Positions 35,033 to 44,288 of a DNA stretch of 64,000 nucleotides are shown here, piece after piece. The stretch covers positions 1-64,000 of the forward strand of contig CAKRLE010000007.1 in the NCBI GenBank assembly GCA_934359185.1. Direction: 5' to 3'. Within the stretch, counting starts at the first letter, position 1; each line of letters starts with the position of its first letter. This DNA is from an uncultured Lachnospira sp. GTDB lineage: Bacteria > Bacillota > Clostridia > Lachnospirales > Lachnospiraceae. Below the pieces are notes generated by a model. That model was not told the DNA's origin and made no database searches. It saw nothing but the letters and a program-made list of their open reading frames with translations. The position numbers and the translations under genes are program-made.

Positions 35033-36628
35033 TTACTGCTGATTGTTCTCAGCCCTTAATTCCTCAACATATTCATCCATGTCGAATATCTCATCATTCA
35101 TAATCCTGCTCATAAGCTTGATGGCAATGTTGACATCATCATAGTTTGGATTGACGATTGATGCGTTATAGAGGTTAGTAACCTGAAGATAACGTGTGCC
35201 TGTTGTACCACTTATGCTGAACATCTGGATATTCCAAGGCGTTGAGTCACTAAGTTGTGATTTAACAAGGTCAGTGATTGCACTGTTAGGAATGTTAGTA
35301 AGGAACGAATCACTTACAGCATCTAATACGGCAGAATATTTTGTAAGTATTGCAGGTGATGTTGCTTTGTCAATGATAGCTGAAATAGCGGCAGCCTGGT
35401 TACGTCCACGCTGGAAATCTCCATTGGCAAATGCCATCCTCTCTCTTGTGAAAGCAATAGTCTTCTCGCCATCACACTCATTAGGTCCGACAACGAAATG
35501 ATATGATACAGGAGCAGCCTCATAACCATTAGTAAACTCTATCTCTGAATTAATTGTTATTCCACCAAGGGCATCCACAACATTCATAGCTCCGGTGAAA
35601 TTAATCTTAACATAGTAATCGATATCAATACCATACAGGTTCTGCAATGCATCTATAGACTGCTCAATTCCGTAAACGCCGGCATGTGTGAGCTTGTCAA
35701 ATCCTGTGTAGCCATTGTTGTTCGTAATCTTGATATAAGAATCTCTAGGTGTCGTGACAAGCATAATCTGTCTTGTCTCAGGATTAACAACTGCAAGGAT
35801 ATTAACATCACTGAGTGCATAGCTTGCAAGAGCTGAATCTGCACCATCTGCACTGGATATACCGGATACATAGATGACGAATGGGTCTTTTCTTACATTG
35901 ACATTGGATTTTAATACTTCGACCTGCTTAGTATATTTATAGGTCTTGATAATTCTTATCTTGTCCATGAAACTGCTGTCTTCCTGAAGGATGATATTAA
36001 GCATTGAGTCATTAATTGCAACAGCTTTGATATCAGTTCCAGCATAAAGAGCCTCAGTCAGGGCGTTCCATGATGTATATTCTTTGGTATTGATGGAAGT
36101 GCCGACATCTTTTTTGATATCTTCAAATGCAGCTGTAACGTTGGAGCTGCTTGAAGCACTGTTATAGCCAAATGTGTATGCCGCACAGTCATCTATTGTT
36201 ATAGCTTTGTCAGTTGCAAGAACACAGATATCAACGACATCTATATTGACCTCTGGTTCGGAAACTTTGTTAAGTACGGAGCCAAATTTGACGGCAAATA
36301 AATACACAAATAATATAATTCCTGAAAGTATGATTGATAAAATTTTACCAATTATATGTGCGCTGGTAAATTGTGATATGAAGTTATATAAGAATATCAC
36401 ACCGAGGAATGCTATTATCCCAATAAGATATGTGTCAGGAAGAATATTCAGTTTGAATATCTCATATAGAAGCAGTCCTGTAAGCACGGCCTCTATAAGA
36501 ACAAGTAAAAGACCAAGGGAAGCAGCCCAGCCACGTCTTTTCTGCTTGCGCTGTCTGTCTGTCAGTGAAGCCTTCCCTTTGAACATATAACTCATATTGC
36601 CTTTAGTACGCGAAAAAATATTAGCCAT
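35033..36628 (-). CDS. LytR-CpsA-Psr (LCP) family glycopolymer transferase
   Basis: 531 residues; AGAGG seven bases upstream. A basic cytoplasmic start is followed by three membrane helices (~32-125) rather than the single one of many LCP proteins. The extracellular accessory domain (~130-240) and catalytic LCP domain (~265-430) follow. Key features are the Arg/Asp motif TTPRDSYIKI, the DALGGI segment and RERMAFANGDFQRGRNQ. It should move undecaprenyl-linked wall polymers onto peptidoglycan. A close paralogue lies at 61945-63570. Confidence 0.92.
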   Translation of the reverse strand: MANIFSRTKGNMSYMFKGKASLTDRQRKQKRRGWAASLGLLLVLIEAVLTGLLLYEIFKLNILPDTYLIGIIAFLGVIFLYNFISQFTSAHIIGKILSIILSGIILFVYLFAVKFGSVLNKVSEPEVNIDVVDICVLATDKAITIDDCAAYTFGYNSASSSSNVTAAFEDIKKDVGTSINTKEYTSWNALTEALYAGTDIKAVAINDSMLNIILQEDSSFMDKIRIIKTYKYTKQVEVLKSNVNVRKDPFVIYVSGISSADGADSALASYALSDVNILAVVNPETRQIMLVTTPRDSYIKITNNNGYTGFDKLTHAGVYGIEQSIDALQNLYGIDIDYYVKINFTGAMNVVDALGGITINSEIEFTNGYEAAPVSYHFVVGPNECDGEKTIAFTRERMAFANGDFQRGRNQAAAISAIIDKATSPAILTKYSAVLDAVSDSFLTNIPNSAITDLVKSQLSDSTPWNIQMFSISGTTGTRYLQVTNLYNASIVNPNYDDVNIAIKLMSRIMNDEIFDMDEYVEELRAENNQQ

Positions 36629-36819
36629 TGATTACCTCTGATAATGAAAAATTACACAAAAAAATACATAATTAGTTTACCATATTGTTGAAAATAATAC
36701 AAAGAAAAACAAACAAGTTATAATTATTTTATAAATTATTGTTTACATTATGAATATGAGCGTTTATTAATATATTGTAATAAGAATAAAAAATATTGTT
36801 TTTAAAATGGAGAATATAT

Positions 36820-37755
36820 ATGGTAAAAATAGATTTAATCACGGGCTTTTTAGGCTCAGGAAAGACAACATTTATAAAAAAATATGCCAGATACCTTATG
36901 GACAAAGGTCTTAATATTGGAATACTTGAGAATGATTATGGCGCAGTTAATGTGGATATGATGCTTCTTGGTGAACTTGAGGGAGATAAATGTGAGCTTG
37001 AGATGATATCAGGAGGCTGTGATGCAGACACACATAAGAGGCGTTTCAGAACCAAGCTTATCGCAATGGGAATGTGTGGCTACGACAGGATTATAGTGGA
37101 GCCATCCGGTATATATGATATTGATGAATTTTTTGATACATTAAAGGATGAACCGCTTGACAACTGGTATGAGATTGGCAATGTAATAACTATAATGGAT
37201 GCGGCATTGGAGAGTGACATGTCAGAAACTGCAGATTATCTTCTTGCATCAGAAGCTTCTAATGCTGGAATTGTTGTATTAAGTCATGCTGACATGGCAT
37301 CGGGAGAGCAGATTAAGAAAACAGTTGAACATCTTAACAGGGCACTTGAAAATATCGATTGTAAAAGAAGATTTGAACCTGGCAAGGATGTAATAAGTTG
37401 TTCAATGAAGGAGCTGACAGATGCTGAACTTGATGCAGTATATTCATGTGGCTATATGACAGAAAATTACCGCAAAATGCAGATTGATGATGATATAAGC
37501 TTCAAATCTCTGTATTTTATGAATACAGGTATTGATAAAAAAAGAATCAGTGAGTTAGCTGGGAAACTCCTTGCAAGCCATGAGTATGGTGAAGTTTTCC
37601 GTGTGAAAGGCTTCGTCAAAGAGGTGGATGGCTGGTGTCAGATTAACGCAACGCATAATGGCATAACAGTTGATGATATCGCTATGGGACAGGATGTACT
37701 TATCGTTATAGGCGAGAACCTCAAAAAAGATGAAATTGAAAAATTATTAAAATAA
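36820..37755 (+). CDS. CobW/G3E-like GTPase with altered metal motif
   Basis: 311 residues from ATG 36820, with GGAGA seven bases upstream. TTG 36796 is an unlikely start. Walker A GFLGSGKTT is at 9-17 and the switch region EPSGIYDIDEF near 98. The family's GGCxCC metal site reads GGCDAD here (65-70), so only one Cys remains, followed by THKRRFRTKL. Metal insertion by the usual cysteine relay is therefore doubtful. The C-terminal CobW_C-like domain is short. The partner enzyme is unknown. The glycine riboswitch starts just downstream but belongs to the next gene. Confidence 0.82.
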   Translation: MVKIDLITGFLGSGKTTFIKKYARYLMDKGLNIGILENDYGAVNVDMMLLGELEGDKCELEMISGGCDADTHKRRFRTKLIAMGMCGYDRIIVEPSGIYDIDEFFDTLKDEPLDNWYEIGNVITIMDAALESDMSETADYLLASEASNAGIVVLSHADMASGEQIKKTVEHLNRALENIDCKRRFEPGKDVISCSMKELTDAELDAVYSCGYMTENYRKMQIDDDISFKSLYFMNTGIDKKRISELAGKLLASHEYGEVFRVKGFVKEVDGWCQINATHNGITVDDIAMGQDVLIVIGENLKKDEIEKLLK

Positions 37756-37767
37756 TCTAAAAATTTA

Positions 37768-37796
37768 TTGAAAAATTAGTAATTACCATATATAGT
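37768..37796 (+). promoter_or_regulatory. Promoter for the glycine riboswitch transcript
   Basis: TTGAAA (37768-37773), 17 bases, TATAGT (37791-37796), placed so that transcription starts right before the first aptamer. Confidence 0.65.
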
Positions 37797-37802
37797 AGAT
37801 AG

Positions 37803-37992
37803 AAAGCGATTTTCGATACGAAGTTTGCAGGAAAGTGACTAAGTCCACCGAAGGAGTAAAACTCTCAGGTGCCGGCAGTGCCGGCGAAACTGTAAATGGA
37901 TCGACTCTCTGGAGATCCTGAATAAAAGTCAGGAGCCGAAGGTGCAACATAACCATCTGGTTATGAATCTCTCAGGCAAAAGGACGGAGATG
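37803..37992 (+). ncRNA. Tandem glycine riboswitch
   Basis: Two consecutive glycine aptamers. The first has CACCGAAGGAGTAAA and CTCTCAGGTGCCGG (about 37840-37880). The second has GGAGCCGAAGGTGCAAC and AATCTCTCAGGCAAAAGGAC (about 37930-37986). The paired CCGAAGG and CTCAGG signatures in both halves and the short linker are those of the gcvT-type cooperative glycine sensor. It lies ahead of an alanine/glycine:cation symporter gene, a known target class. Confidence 0.93.
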
Positions 37993-38070
37993 ATATACAT
38001 AAATATACTTCAGCCGCAGGACAGCTTACAATGGTGTGAGCAGACTTACGGCTGGTCTTTGCATATCATC
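37989..38070 (+). promoter_or_regulatory. Structured region between riboswitch and symporter start
   Basis: GATGATATAC (37989-37998) pairs with GCATATCATC (38061-38070), enclosing CAGCCG (38011-38016) and CGGCTG (38049-38054). No T run follows, so it is not an intrinsic terminator. It may be the expression platform or a stabilising structure. The remaining ~90 bases to the symporter start show only an AT-rich leader. Confidence 0.5.
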
Positions 38071-38163
38071 ATAAACCGGTTCAGGTTGATTTCCAGTTAA
38101 AGTTAATTATTTAAGAAAATTGCATGTAATCACAATAAAGATATAAGCGAGGTAACTTAGGAT

Positions 38164-39582
38164 ATGTGGAATGCGATTAATGGCTTTTTATCAGCCGTAG
38201 ATAATTTTGTGTGGGGAGTTCCACTGATGGTTCTTATCATTGCAGGTGGTATTCTTCTTACGGCACGTCTTGGATTATTACAGGTGAGAAAGCTTCCATT
38301 GGCGCTCAAATGGATGATTAAGAATGAGGAAGATGGCGAAGGAGAGATTACAAGCTTTGGCGCACTGTGTACAGCACTTAGTGCGACAATTGGTACAGGT
38401 AATATTGTCGGTGTTGCGACAGCGGTCTGTGCAGGTGGTCCGGGAGCTTTATTCTGGATGGTTGTAGCAGCATTTTTTGGTATGGCTACCAAGTATTCAG
38501 AAGGACTTCTTGCAGTTAAATACCGTGTGATTGATAAAGATAAGCACAGCCTTGGAGGCCCTTTCTATTACATAGAGCAGGGTATGGGTGCTAACTGGAA
38601 ATGGCTTGCCAAGATATTTGCATTCTTTGGCGTATGCGTTGGTTTATTTGGTATTGGTACATTCAGCCAGGTTAATGGTATATCAAGTGCTGTTAATGGA
38701 TTTTTTGATCCAGACAATGCACATTGCGTTAAGATTCTTCCATTCCTTGGAGAATATTCATGGTCAGTTGTTATAGCTTCACTTATTCTTGCATTCTGTG
38801 TTGCAGCAGTTCTTATCGGCGGCGTTAAGAGAATTGCAAGTGTGAGTCAGGTTATTGTTCCATTTATGGCAGTTATATATGTTGCTTTTGTTCTTATTCT
38901 TGTTATATGCAATATAACAGAAGTTCCAGCGGCAGTTGTCACAATTGTAAAGGGAGCATTCAATCCAGAGGCTGTTACAGGTGGTGTTGTGGGAAGCATG
39001 CTTGTAGCTATGCAGAAGGGTGTTGCAAGAGGTATCTTCTCTAATGAGGCTGGTCTTGGTAGTGCACCAATCGCAGCTGCAGCAGCACAGACAAATGAGC
39101 CTGTACGTCAGGGACTTGTAAGTATGACAGGTACATTTATTGATACAATTGTTATCTGTACACTTACAGGTATATCAATTGTTCTTACAGGTGCATGGCA
39201 GGTTGAAGGCCTTGAGGGTGTAGCGGTTACAACATATGCTTTCCAGAATGGTCTTCCATTCCCAGCGGTTGTTTCATCATTTATACTCATGATATGTCTT
39301 GTATTCTTTGCGTTTACAACAATTCTTGGATGGGATTACTACAGTGAGAGATGTCTAGAATATTTGAGCGGTGGTAATATGAAGCATGTCAAAGTGTATA
39401 GATGGATATACATACTTGCAGTATTTATCGGACCATATATGACAGTAAGTGCTGTGTGGACAATTGCAGATATATTCAACGGACTTATGGCAATTCCTAA
39501 CATGATTGCATTGTTTGTGCTAAGTGGTGTTGTTGTTAAAGAGACAAAGGATTTCTTTGCAAGACACAACGCGCAGAAATAG
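38164..39582 (+). CDS. Alanine/glycine:cation symporter (AGCS family)
   Basis: 472 residues with ten or eleven membrane helices. Family signatures include TALSATIGTGNIVGVATAV near residue 75, and GVARGIFSNEAGLGSAPIAAAAA near 285. It imports alanine or glycine with Na+ or H+. The upstream tandem glycine riboswitch indicates glycine as a physiological substrate; whether glycine turns it on or off is not clear from the sequence. It ends at an intrinsic terminator. Confidence 0.95.
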   Translation: MWNAINGFLSAVDNFVWGVPLMVLIIAGGILLTARLGLLQVRKLPLALKWMIKNEEDGEGEITSFGALCTALSATIGTGNIVGVATAVCAGGPGALFWMVVAAFFGMATKYSEGLLAVKYRVIDKDKHSLGGPFYYIEQGMGANWKWLAKIFAFFGVCVGLFGIGTFSQVNGISSAVNGFFDPDNAHCVKILPFLGEYSWSVVIASLILAFCVAAVLIGGVKRIASVSQVIVPFMAVIYVAFVLILVICNITEVPAAVVTIVKGAFNPEAVTGGVVGSMLVAMQKGVARGIFSNEAGLGSAPIAAAAAQTNEPVRQGLVSMTGTFIDTIVICTLTGISIVLTGAWQVEGLEGVAVTTYAFQNGLPFPAVVSSFILMICLVFFAFTTILGWDYYSERCLEYLSGGNMKHVKVYRWIYILAVFIGPYMTVSAVWTIADIFNGLMAIPNMIALFVLSGVVVKETKDFFARHNAQK

Positions 39583-39613
39583 ATTAATTTTGATAAAATA
39601 TGGTAAAAATATC

Positions 39614-39650
39614 AGCCTTCCGTAACAAAAGTGTTATGGAAGGCTTTTTT
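39614..39650 (+). terminator. Intrinsic terminator of the symporter gene
   Basis: AGCCTTCCGTAACA (39614-39627) pairs with TGTTATGGAAGGCT (39632-39645), then six T. A frame open from 39600 through this site is not part of feoB. Confidence 0.92.
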
Positions 39651-39728
39651 GTGCAAAGTTGTTGTGATATAATTGTTATTGATAAAAAGTTATCAAAAAT
39701 ACTTAAAATACAGATTGGAAAAATACAT

Positions 39729-42056
39729 ATGAAATTAAATGAATTGGGAATTGGAAAATCTGCGAAAATAACAGAAGTTAATGGAGATGGTGCACTAAGG
39801 CAGCATTTTCTTGATATGGGTGTTATACCAGGCGCAGAGGTTACAATGATTAAGCTGGCACCAATGGGTGATCCAATGGAGATGCAGATTCACGGATATG
39901 AACTGACGTTAAGGGTTGCAGATGCCGCAAAGATTGGCATTGAGCCAATTGTACAAAGAACGAGAAAACATGAAAGACCGGAATATATTCAGAAGTCTGA
40001 CCATCCGGGGCTTGGTGAAACTGGCAAGTATCATGCAAAAGGAGATGGAGATAAGCTTCCAGAAGGAACAAAGCTTACATTTGCCCTTGTTGGTAATCAG
40101 AATTGTGGAAAGACAACACTGTTTAACCAGCTTACAGGTTCTAACCAGCATGTTGGTAATTTCCCGGGTGTTACTGTTGATTGTAAAAGTGGTTCTATTA
40201 AGGGATATCCTGACACTGTTGTTACAGACCTTCCAGGAATATATTCTATGTCTCCATACAGCAGCGAGGAGATTGTTTCAAGAAATTTTGTGCTGAATGA
40301 AAAACCTAAAGCAATCATTAACATAGTAGATGCAACTAATATTGAGCGTAATATGTATCTTACGATGCAGCTGCTTGAGATGGATGTTCCAATGGTTCTT
40401 GCTCTTAATATGATGGATGAGGTTACTGGCAATGGTGGTTCAATTGATATCAATGGCATGGAAAATATGCTTGGAATACCAGTTGTGCCTATATCAGCAG
40501 CTAAGAGAGAGGGCGTTGATGAACTTGTGCGCCATGCAGTCCATATTGCAGAGTATCAGGAAAAACCGGCAAGAACAGATTATTGTGATGAGAATGATTT
40601 CGGTGGAGCAGTACACAGATGTATCCATGCTGTTATACACCTGATAGAAGACCATGCAAAGCGTGCACAGATTCCCGTAAGATTTGCTGCAAGCAAGATA
40701 ATAGAGGGTGATGAGCTTATTCTTAAACTTCTGGAACTTGACCAGAATGAAAAGGAGATGCTTGAGCATATTGTTCTTCAGATGGAAAAAGAACGTGAAC
40801 TTGATAAGAGCGCTGCCATGGCTGACATGAGGTTTTCATTTATTGAGAGAGTGTGTGAGGCTAATGTTGTTAAGCCCAGGGCAAGCCGTGAAAGAATAAG
40901 AAGCGAAAAGATTGATAAAATCCTGACGGGTAAGTACACTGCAATTCCATGTTTTATTGCTATCATGCTTGCGATATTTTATCTTACATTTAATGTTATT
41001 GGTGCATTTTTACAGAATATTCTTGAGACAGGCATTGATAAAGTTACAGATCTGGTAGATGCCGGACTTAGTGCAATGGGTGTCAACAGCGTTATTCATG
41101 GGCTTGTGATTGATGGAATATTTGCAGGTGTTGGTTCGGTTTTATCATTCCTGCCAATCATAGTTACGCTGTTTTTCTTCCTGTCACTTATGGAAGACAG
41201 CGGATATATAGCAAGAGTCGCATTTTTTATGGACAAGCTGTTAAGAAAGATAGGACTTTCAGGCAGAAGTATTGTTCCTATGCTTATAGGATTTGGATGT
41301 ACAGTGCCGGCTGTTATGGCGACAAGAACACTTCCAAGTGAGAGAGACAGGAAGATGACAATTCTTTTGACACCATTTATGAGCTGTTCAGCCAAGCTGC
41401 CTATATATTCATTCTTTGTGAGTGCATTTTTTCCGGGAAAGGGAGCGCTTATAATGGGCGGATTGTATTTCTTTGGAATTGTTATGGGAATACTTGCAGC
41501 ACTGCTTTATAAGGGAACGTTGTTTAAAGGTGAAGCCGTTCCATTCGTTATGGAACTCCCTAATTACAGGCTTCCTGGCATGAAAAATGTCTGCCAGCTA
41601 TTGTGGGAAAAGGCAAGGGATTTCCTGCAGAGAGCATTTACAGTTATATTTGTGGCAACAATATTGGTGTGGTTTTTACAGAGCTTTAATCTGCATCTTA
41701 ATCTTGTGACAGACTCTAAGGACAGCATACTTGCGATGATAGCAGGATTCCTTGTTCCGCTGTTTGCTCCTCTTGGACTTGGCGACTGGAGGATATGCAC
41801 ATCACTTCTTTGTGGGGTTATGGCAAAGGAAAGCGTTGTGTCTACTATGGAGATATTGTTTGGTACAGGGATAACATCCGCTCTGTCAACGGCTGCGGCT
41901 GGTGCAATGCTTGTATTCAGCCTGTTATATACTCCTTGTGTTGCGGCAATAGCATCAATTAAGAGAGAGCTTGGAACAAGATGGGCTGTTATAGTTATTG
42001 CATGGCAGTGTTTTGTTGCATGGGTGATGGCATTTTTAGTGCATATTATTTTATGA
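39729..42056 (+). CDS. feoB: Ferrous iron transporter, FeoA domain fused to FeoB
   Basis: 775 residues from ATG 39729 (MKLNELGIGKSAKI), with GGAAA upstream. Residues 1-75 are a FeoA SH3-like domain. After a linker comes the FeoB G-domain, with G1 GNQNCGKTTLF near 121, G3 DLPGIY, G4 NMMD and the G5 region VPISAAKREG. Residues ~400-775 hold the Gate/core membrane helices, with the paired Cys-bearing GFGCTVPAVM and MSCSAKLP. It imports Fe2+. The fusion of FeoA and FeoB is common in Clostridia. No FeoC follows; a DUF2798 gene comes next. Confidence 0.95.
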   Translation: MKLNELGIGKSAKITEVNGDGALRQHFLDMGVIPGAEVTMIKLAPMGDPMEMQIHGYELTLRVADAAKIGIEPIVQRTRKHERPEYIQKSDHPGLGETGKYHAKGDGDKLPEGTKLTFALVGNQNCGKTTLFNQLTGSNQHVGNFPGVTVDCKSGSIKGYPDTVVTDLPGIYSMSPYSSEEIVSRNFVLNEKPKAIINIVDATNIERNMYLTMQLLEMDVPMVLALNMMDEVTGNGGSIDINGMENMLGIPVVPISAAKREGVDELVRHAVHIAEYQEKPARTDYCDENDFGGAVHRCIHAVIHLIEDHAKRAQIPVRFAASKIIEGDELILKLLELDQNEKEMLEHIVLQMEKERELDKSAAMADMRFSFIERVCEANVVKPRASRERIRSEKIDKILTGKYTAIPCFIAIMLAIFYLTFNVIGAFLQNILETGIDKVTDLVDAGLSAMGVNSVIHGLVIDGIFAGVGSVLSFLPIIVTLFFFLSLMEDSGYIARVAFFMDKLLRKIGLSGRSIVPMLIGFGCTVPAVMATRTLPSERDRKMTILLTPFMSCSAKLPIYSFFVSAFFPGKGALIMGGLYFFGIVMGILAALLYKGTLFKGEAVPFVMELPNYRLPGMKNVCQLLWEKARDFLQRAFTVIFVATILVWFLQSFNLHLNLVTDSKDSILAMIAGFLVPLFAPLGLGDWRICTSLLCGVMAKESVVSTMEILFGTGITSALSTAAAGAMLVFSLLYTPCVAAIASIKRELGTRWAVIVIAWQCFVAWVMAFLVHIIL

Positions 42057-42082
42057 TGCATGATGTGTGAAAATAAAAATTA

Positions 42083-42112
42083 TTGACAAGATGATTCAAA
42101 ATGTGATATTTT
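42083..42112 (+). promoter_or_regulatory. Possible promoter of the DUF2798 gene
   Basis: TTGACA (42083-42088) then TATTTT (42107-42112) with 18 bases between. The leader of ~120 bases includes two related CACATAGAT words (42157-42165 and 42191-42199). Confidence 0.4.
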
Positions 42113-42235
42113 GTGCAAGTTGCAAATTGAATATGGTTAAATTGGAAACGCACATCACATAGATTATTGTCTATGGCATGATAACGAACAACACATAGAT
42201 TTTATTATTCAGGTGTTTAAAGAAAGGAAGTTATT

Positions 42236-42721
42236 ATGCCAAAGAACAAATTAGAAGAAGTAGTATTTACAGCCATAATGGCGACGATTATGGTTTATGG
42301 AATGATTGTCTACAATGTCGCATTGAACACAGGAACTGTTAACGGAATGACATTCTTAGCCGCATGCCACGAACTGGTTTTCATGTCTCCTATTGCATTT
42401 GTGCTTGAATTTTTCGTTGTCGGTAAGATTGCTGGAAAGCTCGCTTTCACAGTTGTGAGACCAACAGACAGACCACAGTTCATTACATATGCAATATCAA
42501 TATGTATATGCTGTATAATGTGTCCAGTTATGAGTCTTATAGCAACAGTTCTTTTTAAAGAAAATGTGTCATTTGGGACATGGGTACAGACATGGGCTAT
42601 GAATTTCCCTATGGCAATCTGCTATCAGATGTTTTACTGTGGACCATTCGTAAGACTTATATTTCGTCTTATATTCAGAAGAGGCGATGCGAAGCAGACA
42701 GCAGAAGCATTTGAAGCATAG
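42236..42721 (+). CDS. DUF2798 family membrane protein
   Basis: 161 residues; AAAGGAAG precedes the ATG. Four membrane helices in two similar pairs are visible, with FTAIMATIMVYGMIVYN in the first and MNFPMAICYQMFYCGPFVR in the last. This matches the DUF2798 pattern of small four-helix proteins of unknown function. The C-terminal tail is hydrophilic (RRGDAKQTAEAFEA). It has its own possible promoter and a strong terminator, so it is likely a single-gene unit. Confidence 0.75.
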   Translation: MPKNKLEEVVFTAIMATIMVYGMIVYNVALNTGTVNGMTFLAACHELVFMSPIAFVLEFFVVGKIAGKLAFTVVRPTDRPQFITYAISICICCIMCPVMSLIATVLFKENVSFGTWVQTWAMNFPMAICYQMFYCGPFVRLIFRLIFRRGDAKQTAEAFEA

Positions 42722-42754
42722 AATTTAATATGTATATACAGATATTATAATGGG

Positions 42755-42807
42755 CTGCCATGTTAATGATTTGAAATGTTAAGAATCATTGATGTGGCAG
42801 TTCTTTT
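42755..42807 (+). terminator. Intrinsic terminator of the DUF2798 gene
   Basis: A 17-bp stem with a few G-U pairs joins 42755-42771 to 42784-42800, followed by TTCTTTTTT. Confidence 0.88.
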
Positions 42808-42810
42808 TTG

Positions 42811-43307
42811 ATTTTTATAGCATTGGAAGCAGTCTTGCTTTACATTTCTTGGAGATTTCCATTTTTGTGTATTGGGATATTAAATTTGCTTCAATTGAAA
42901 GTTAGATTTGACTTAAATTTAAATATTGGATTATTTATAATTTAAATATTGGAGTTGATTTGAATCTGAAAGTTAGACTTGGCTCGAATTTCAAAATTTT
43001 AAAGAAAAAATCCAAAAATACTATGAATTAGGCTTACTTTTAACCCTGATTTTCTTTTTATTAATCTAATTCTCCCACAAAGCCAAAATATCATTGAAAG
43101 TTGGCTCTCTAAGCATAAAATCTTTATTTTAAGCCAAAAGTGAGGTTTAGCGAAGTGATGCCTGGATGATTGATGCTAGATTAATGCCAGATTGCTGGCG
43201 CTAATGCTTAACACACTACAATATAAAATATAAACATCTTGGTTAAATCCGCAGGCAGGTATATAATTATACATATATTTTTATTATAAGTTTCGGAGGA
43301 ATTAACT
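42811..43307. other. 500-bp gene-free AT-rich region with nested repeats
   Basis: No coding frame is credible. It holds direct repeats (GAAAGTTAGATTTGACT at 42897 and GAAAGTTAGACTTGGCT at 42968, with a third partial copy GAAAGTTGGCTCT at 43096) and two TTTAAATATTGGA words (about 42918 and 42941). It also has an AGCCAA/TTGGCT hairpin (about 43081-43105), copy 2 of the dispersed GGTTTAGCGAAGTG element, and TGATGCTAGATTAATGCC-type short repeats. GGAGGA before 43308 serves the epimerase gene. Confidence 0.6.
43131..43157. repeat. Intergenic element, copy 2
   Basis: AAGCCAAAAG (43131-43140) followed by GGTTTAGCGAAGTG (43144-43157). The core is identical to copy 3 and differs by one base from copy 1. 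The right inverted arm seen in the other copies is not recognisable here. Confidence 0.65.
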
Positions 43308-44174
43308 ATGCAGTATGTTATGGAAAATGAACAATTAAGGGTTACAATTGATTCACATGGCGCAGAGCTTGTGTCAGTTGTGGATGCAGACAGCAACAGG
43401 GAATATATATGGCAGGCTGATCCGGAAGTGTGGAAAAGGCATGCGCCAGTACTGTTTCCTATTGTCGGCAAATGTGTTAATGGTGAATACACATACGATG
43501 GTAAATCATACAAGATGGGACAGCATGGATTTGCCAGAGATATGGAGTTTGAACTGGTAAGTAAAGATTCAGACAGTATTGTGCTAAGGATTGCATCTGA
43601 TGATAAGACACGCAGGGTTTACCCGTTTGATTTTGAACTGTTGTGTACATATGAATTATATGGCAATACGGTTACAACAGGCTGGAAGGTTATCAATGCA
43701 GGTAATTCTGATATGTATTTTGGAATAGGAGGACATCCAGCATATATAATGGATGGAAATCTTATTGGTAAAAAACTGATATTTGATGATGCGGATGAAA
43801 AGCTTCAGTATAAGCTGCTGGGGGCTGGCGGCGTAGATGACAACACTGTTTATGATTTGTGCCTTGATAACAGGTCGATAGTAATGGACGATAAACTGTT
43901 TGCAAAAGATGCGCTTATAATAGAGGATAATCAGTGCCATTGTGTGACGCTTGCTGATGAGAATGACAGTCCTGTGGTAAAAGTATGCTTTGATGCACCT
44001 CTTTTTGGCTTATGGTCAGCAAGGACAGATATACCATTTGTGTGTATAGAACCATGGTATGGAAGAGCAGATGCAGATGATGCGGATAGTGATATATCCA
44101 GAAAGAAGTATATACAAAGACTTGGCGCAGGTGAGGATTTCCAGAAAGGATTCACAACGTATTTTTATAAATGA
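43308..44174 (+). CDS. Aldose 1-epimerase-like protein (mutarotase fold)
   Basis: 288 residues; GGAGGA eight bases upstream. The galactose-mutarotase-like beta-sandwich is shown by VLFPIVGKCVNGEYTYDGK near 50, HGFARDMEF with its catalytic-type His near 72, and GIGGHPAY near 143, with the conserved His in the family's FNLxxHxY/F region. CIEPWYGRAD carries the conserved Glu near 248. It belongs to the LacX-like branch. It should interconvert anomers of a sugar released during carbohydrate use. The exact sugar is unknown. Confidence 0.88.
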   Translation: MQYVMENEQLRVTIDSHGAELVSVVDADSNREYIWQADPEVWKRHAPVLFPIVGKCVNGEYTYDGKSYKMGQHGFARDMEFELVSKDSDSIVLRIASDDKTRRVYPFDFELLCTYELYGNTVTTGWKVINAGNSDMYFGIGGHPAYIMDGNLIGKKLIFDDADEKLQYKLLGAGGVDDNTVYDLCLDNRSIVMDDKLFAKDALIIEDNQCHCVTLADENDSPVVKVCFDAPLFGLWSARTDIPFVCIEPWYGRADADDADSDISRKKYIQRLGAGEDFQKGFTTYFYK

Positions 44175-44194
44175 TGTTAATGACGTTGTTTATA

Positions 44195-44223
44195 TTGCAT
44201 AAAATTTTTATTTGTTTTATAAT
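44195..44223 (+). promoter_or_regulatory. Promoter of the pectate lyase gene
   Basis: TTGCAT (44195-44200), 17 bases, TATAAT (44218-44223). The leader is about 58 bases and ends in GGAGGG before ATG 44289. Confidence 0.65.
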
Positions 44224-44288
44224 AATTTTATATGATATTAACTACGAATGTGGTTGATGTGATGAACAATATTGAGGAGGGTCTACAC

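Noticed and set aside
39600..39728. N-terminal extension of feoB
   Set aside because: It runs through the symporter gene's intrinsic terminator and precedes a normal FeoA start at 39729.
42811..43307. CRISPR array
   Set aside because: The repeats are few, imperfect and irregularly spaced, with no uniform spacers and no cas genes.
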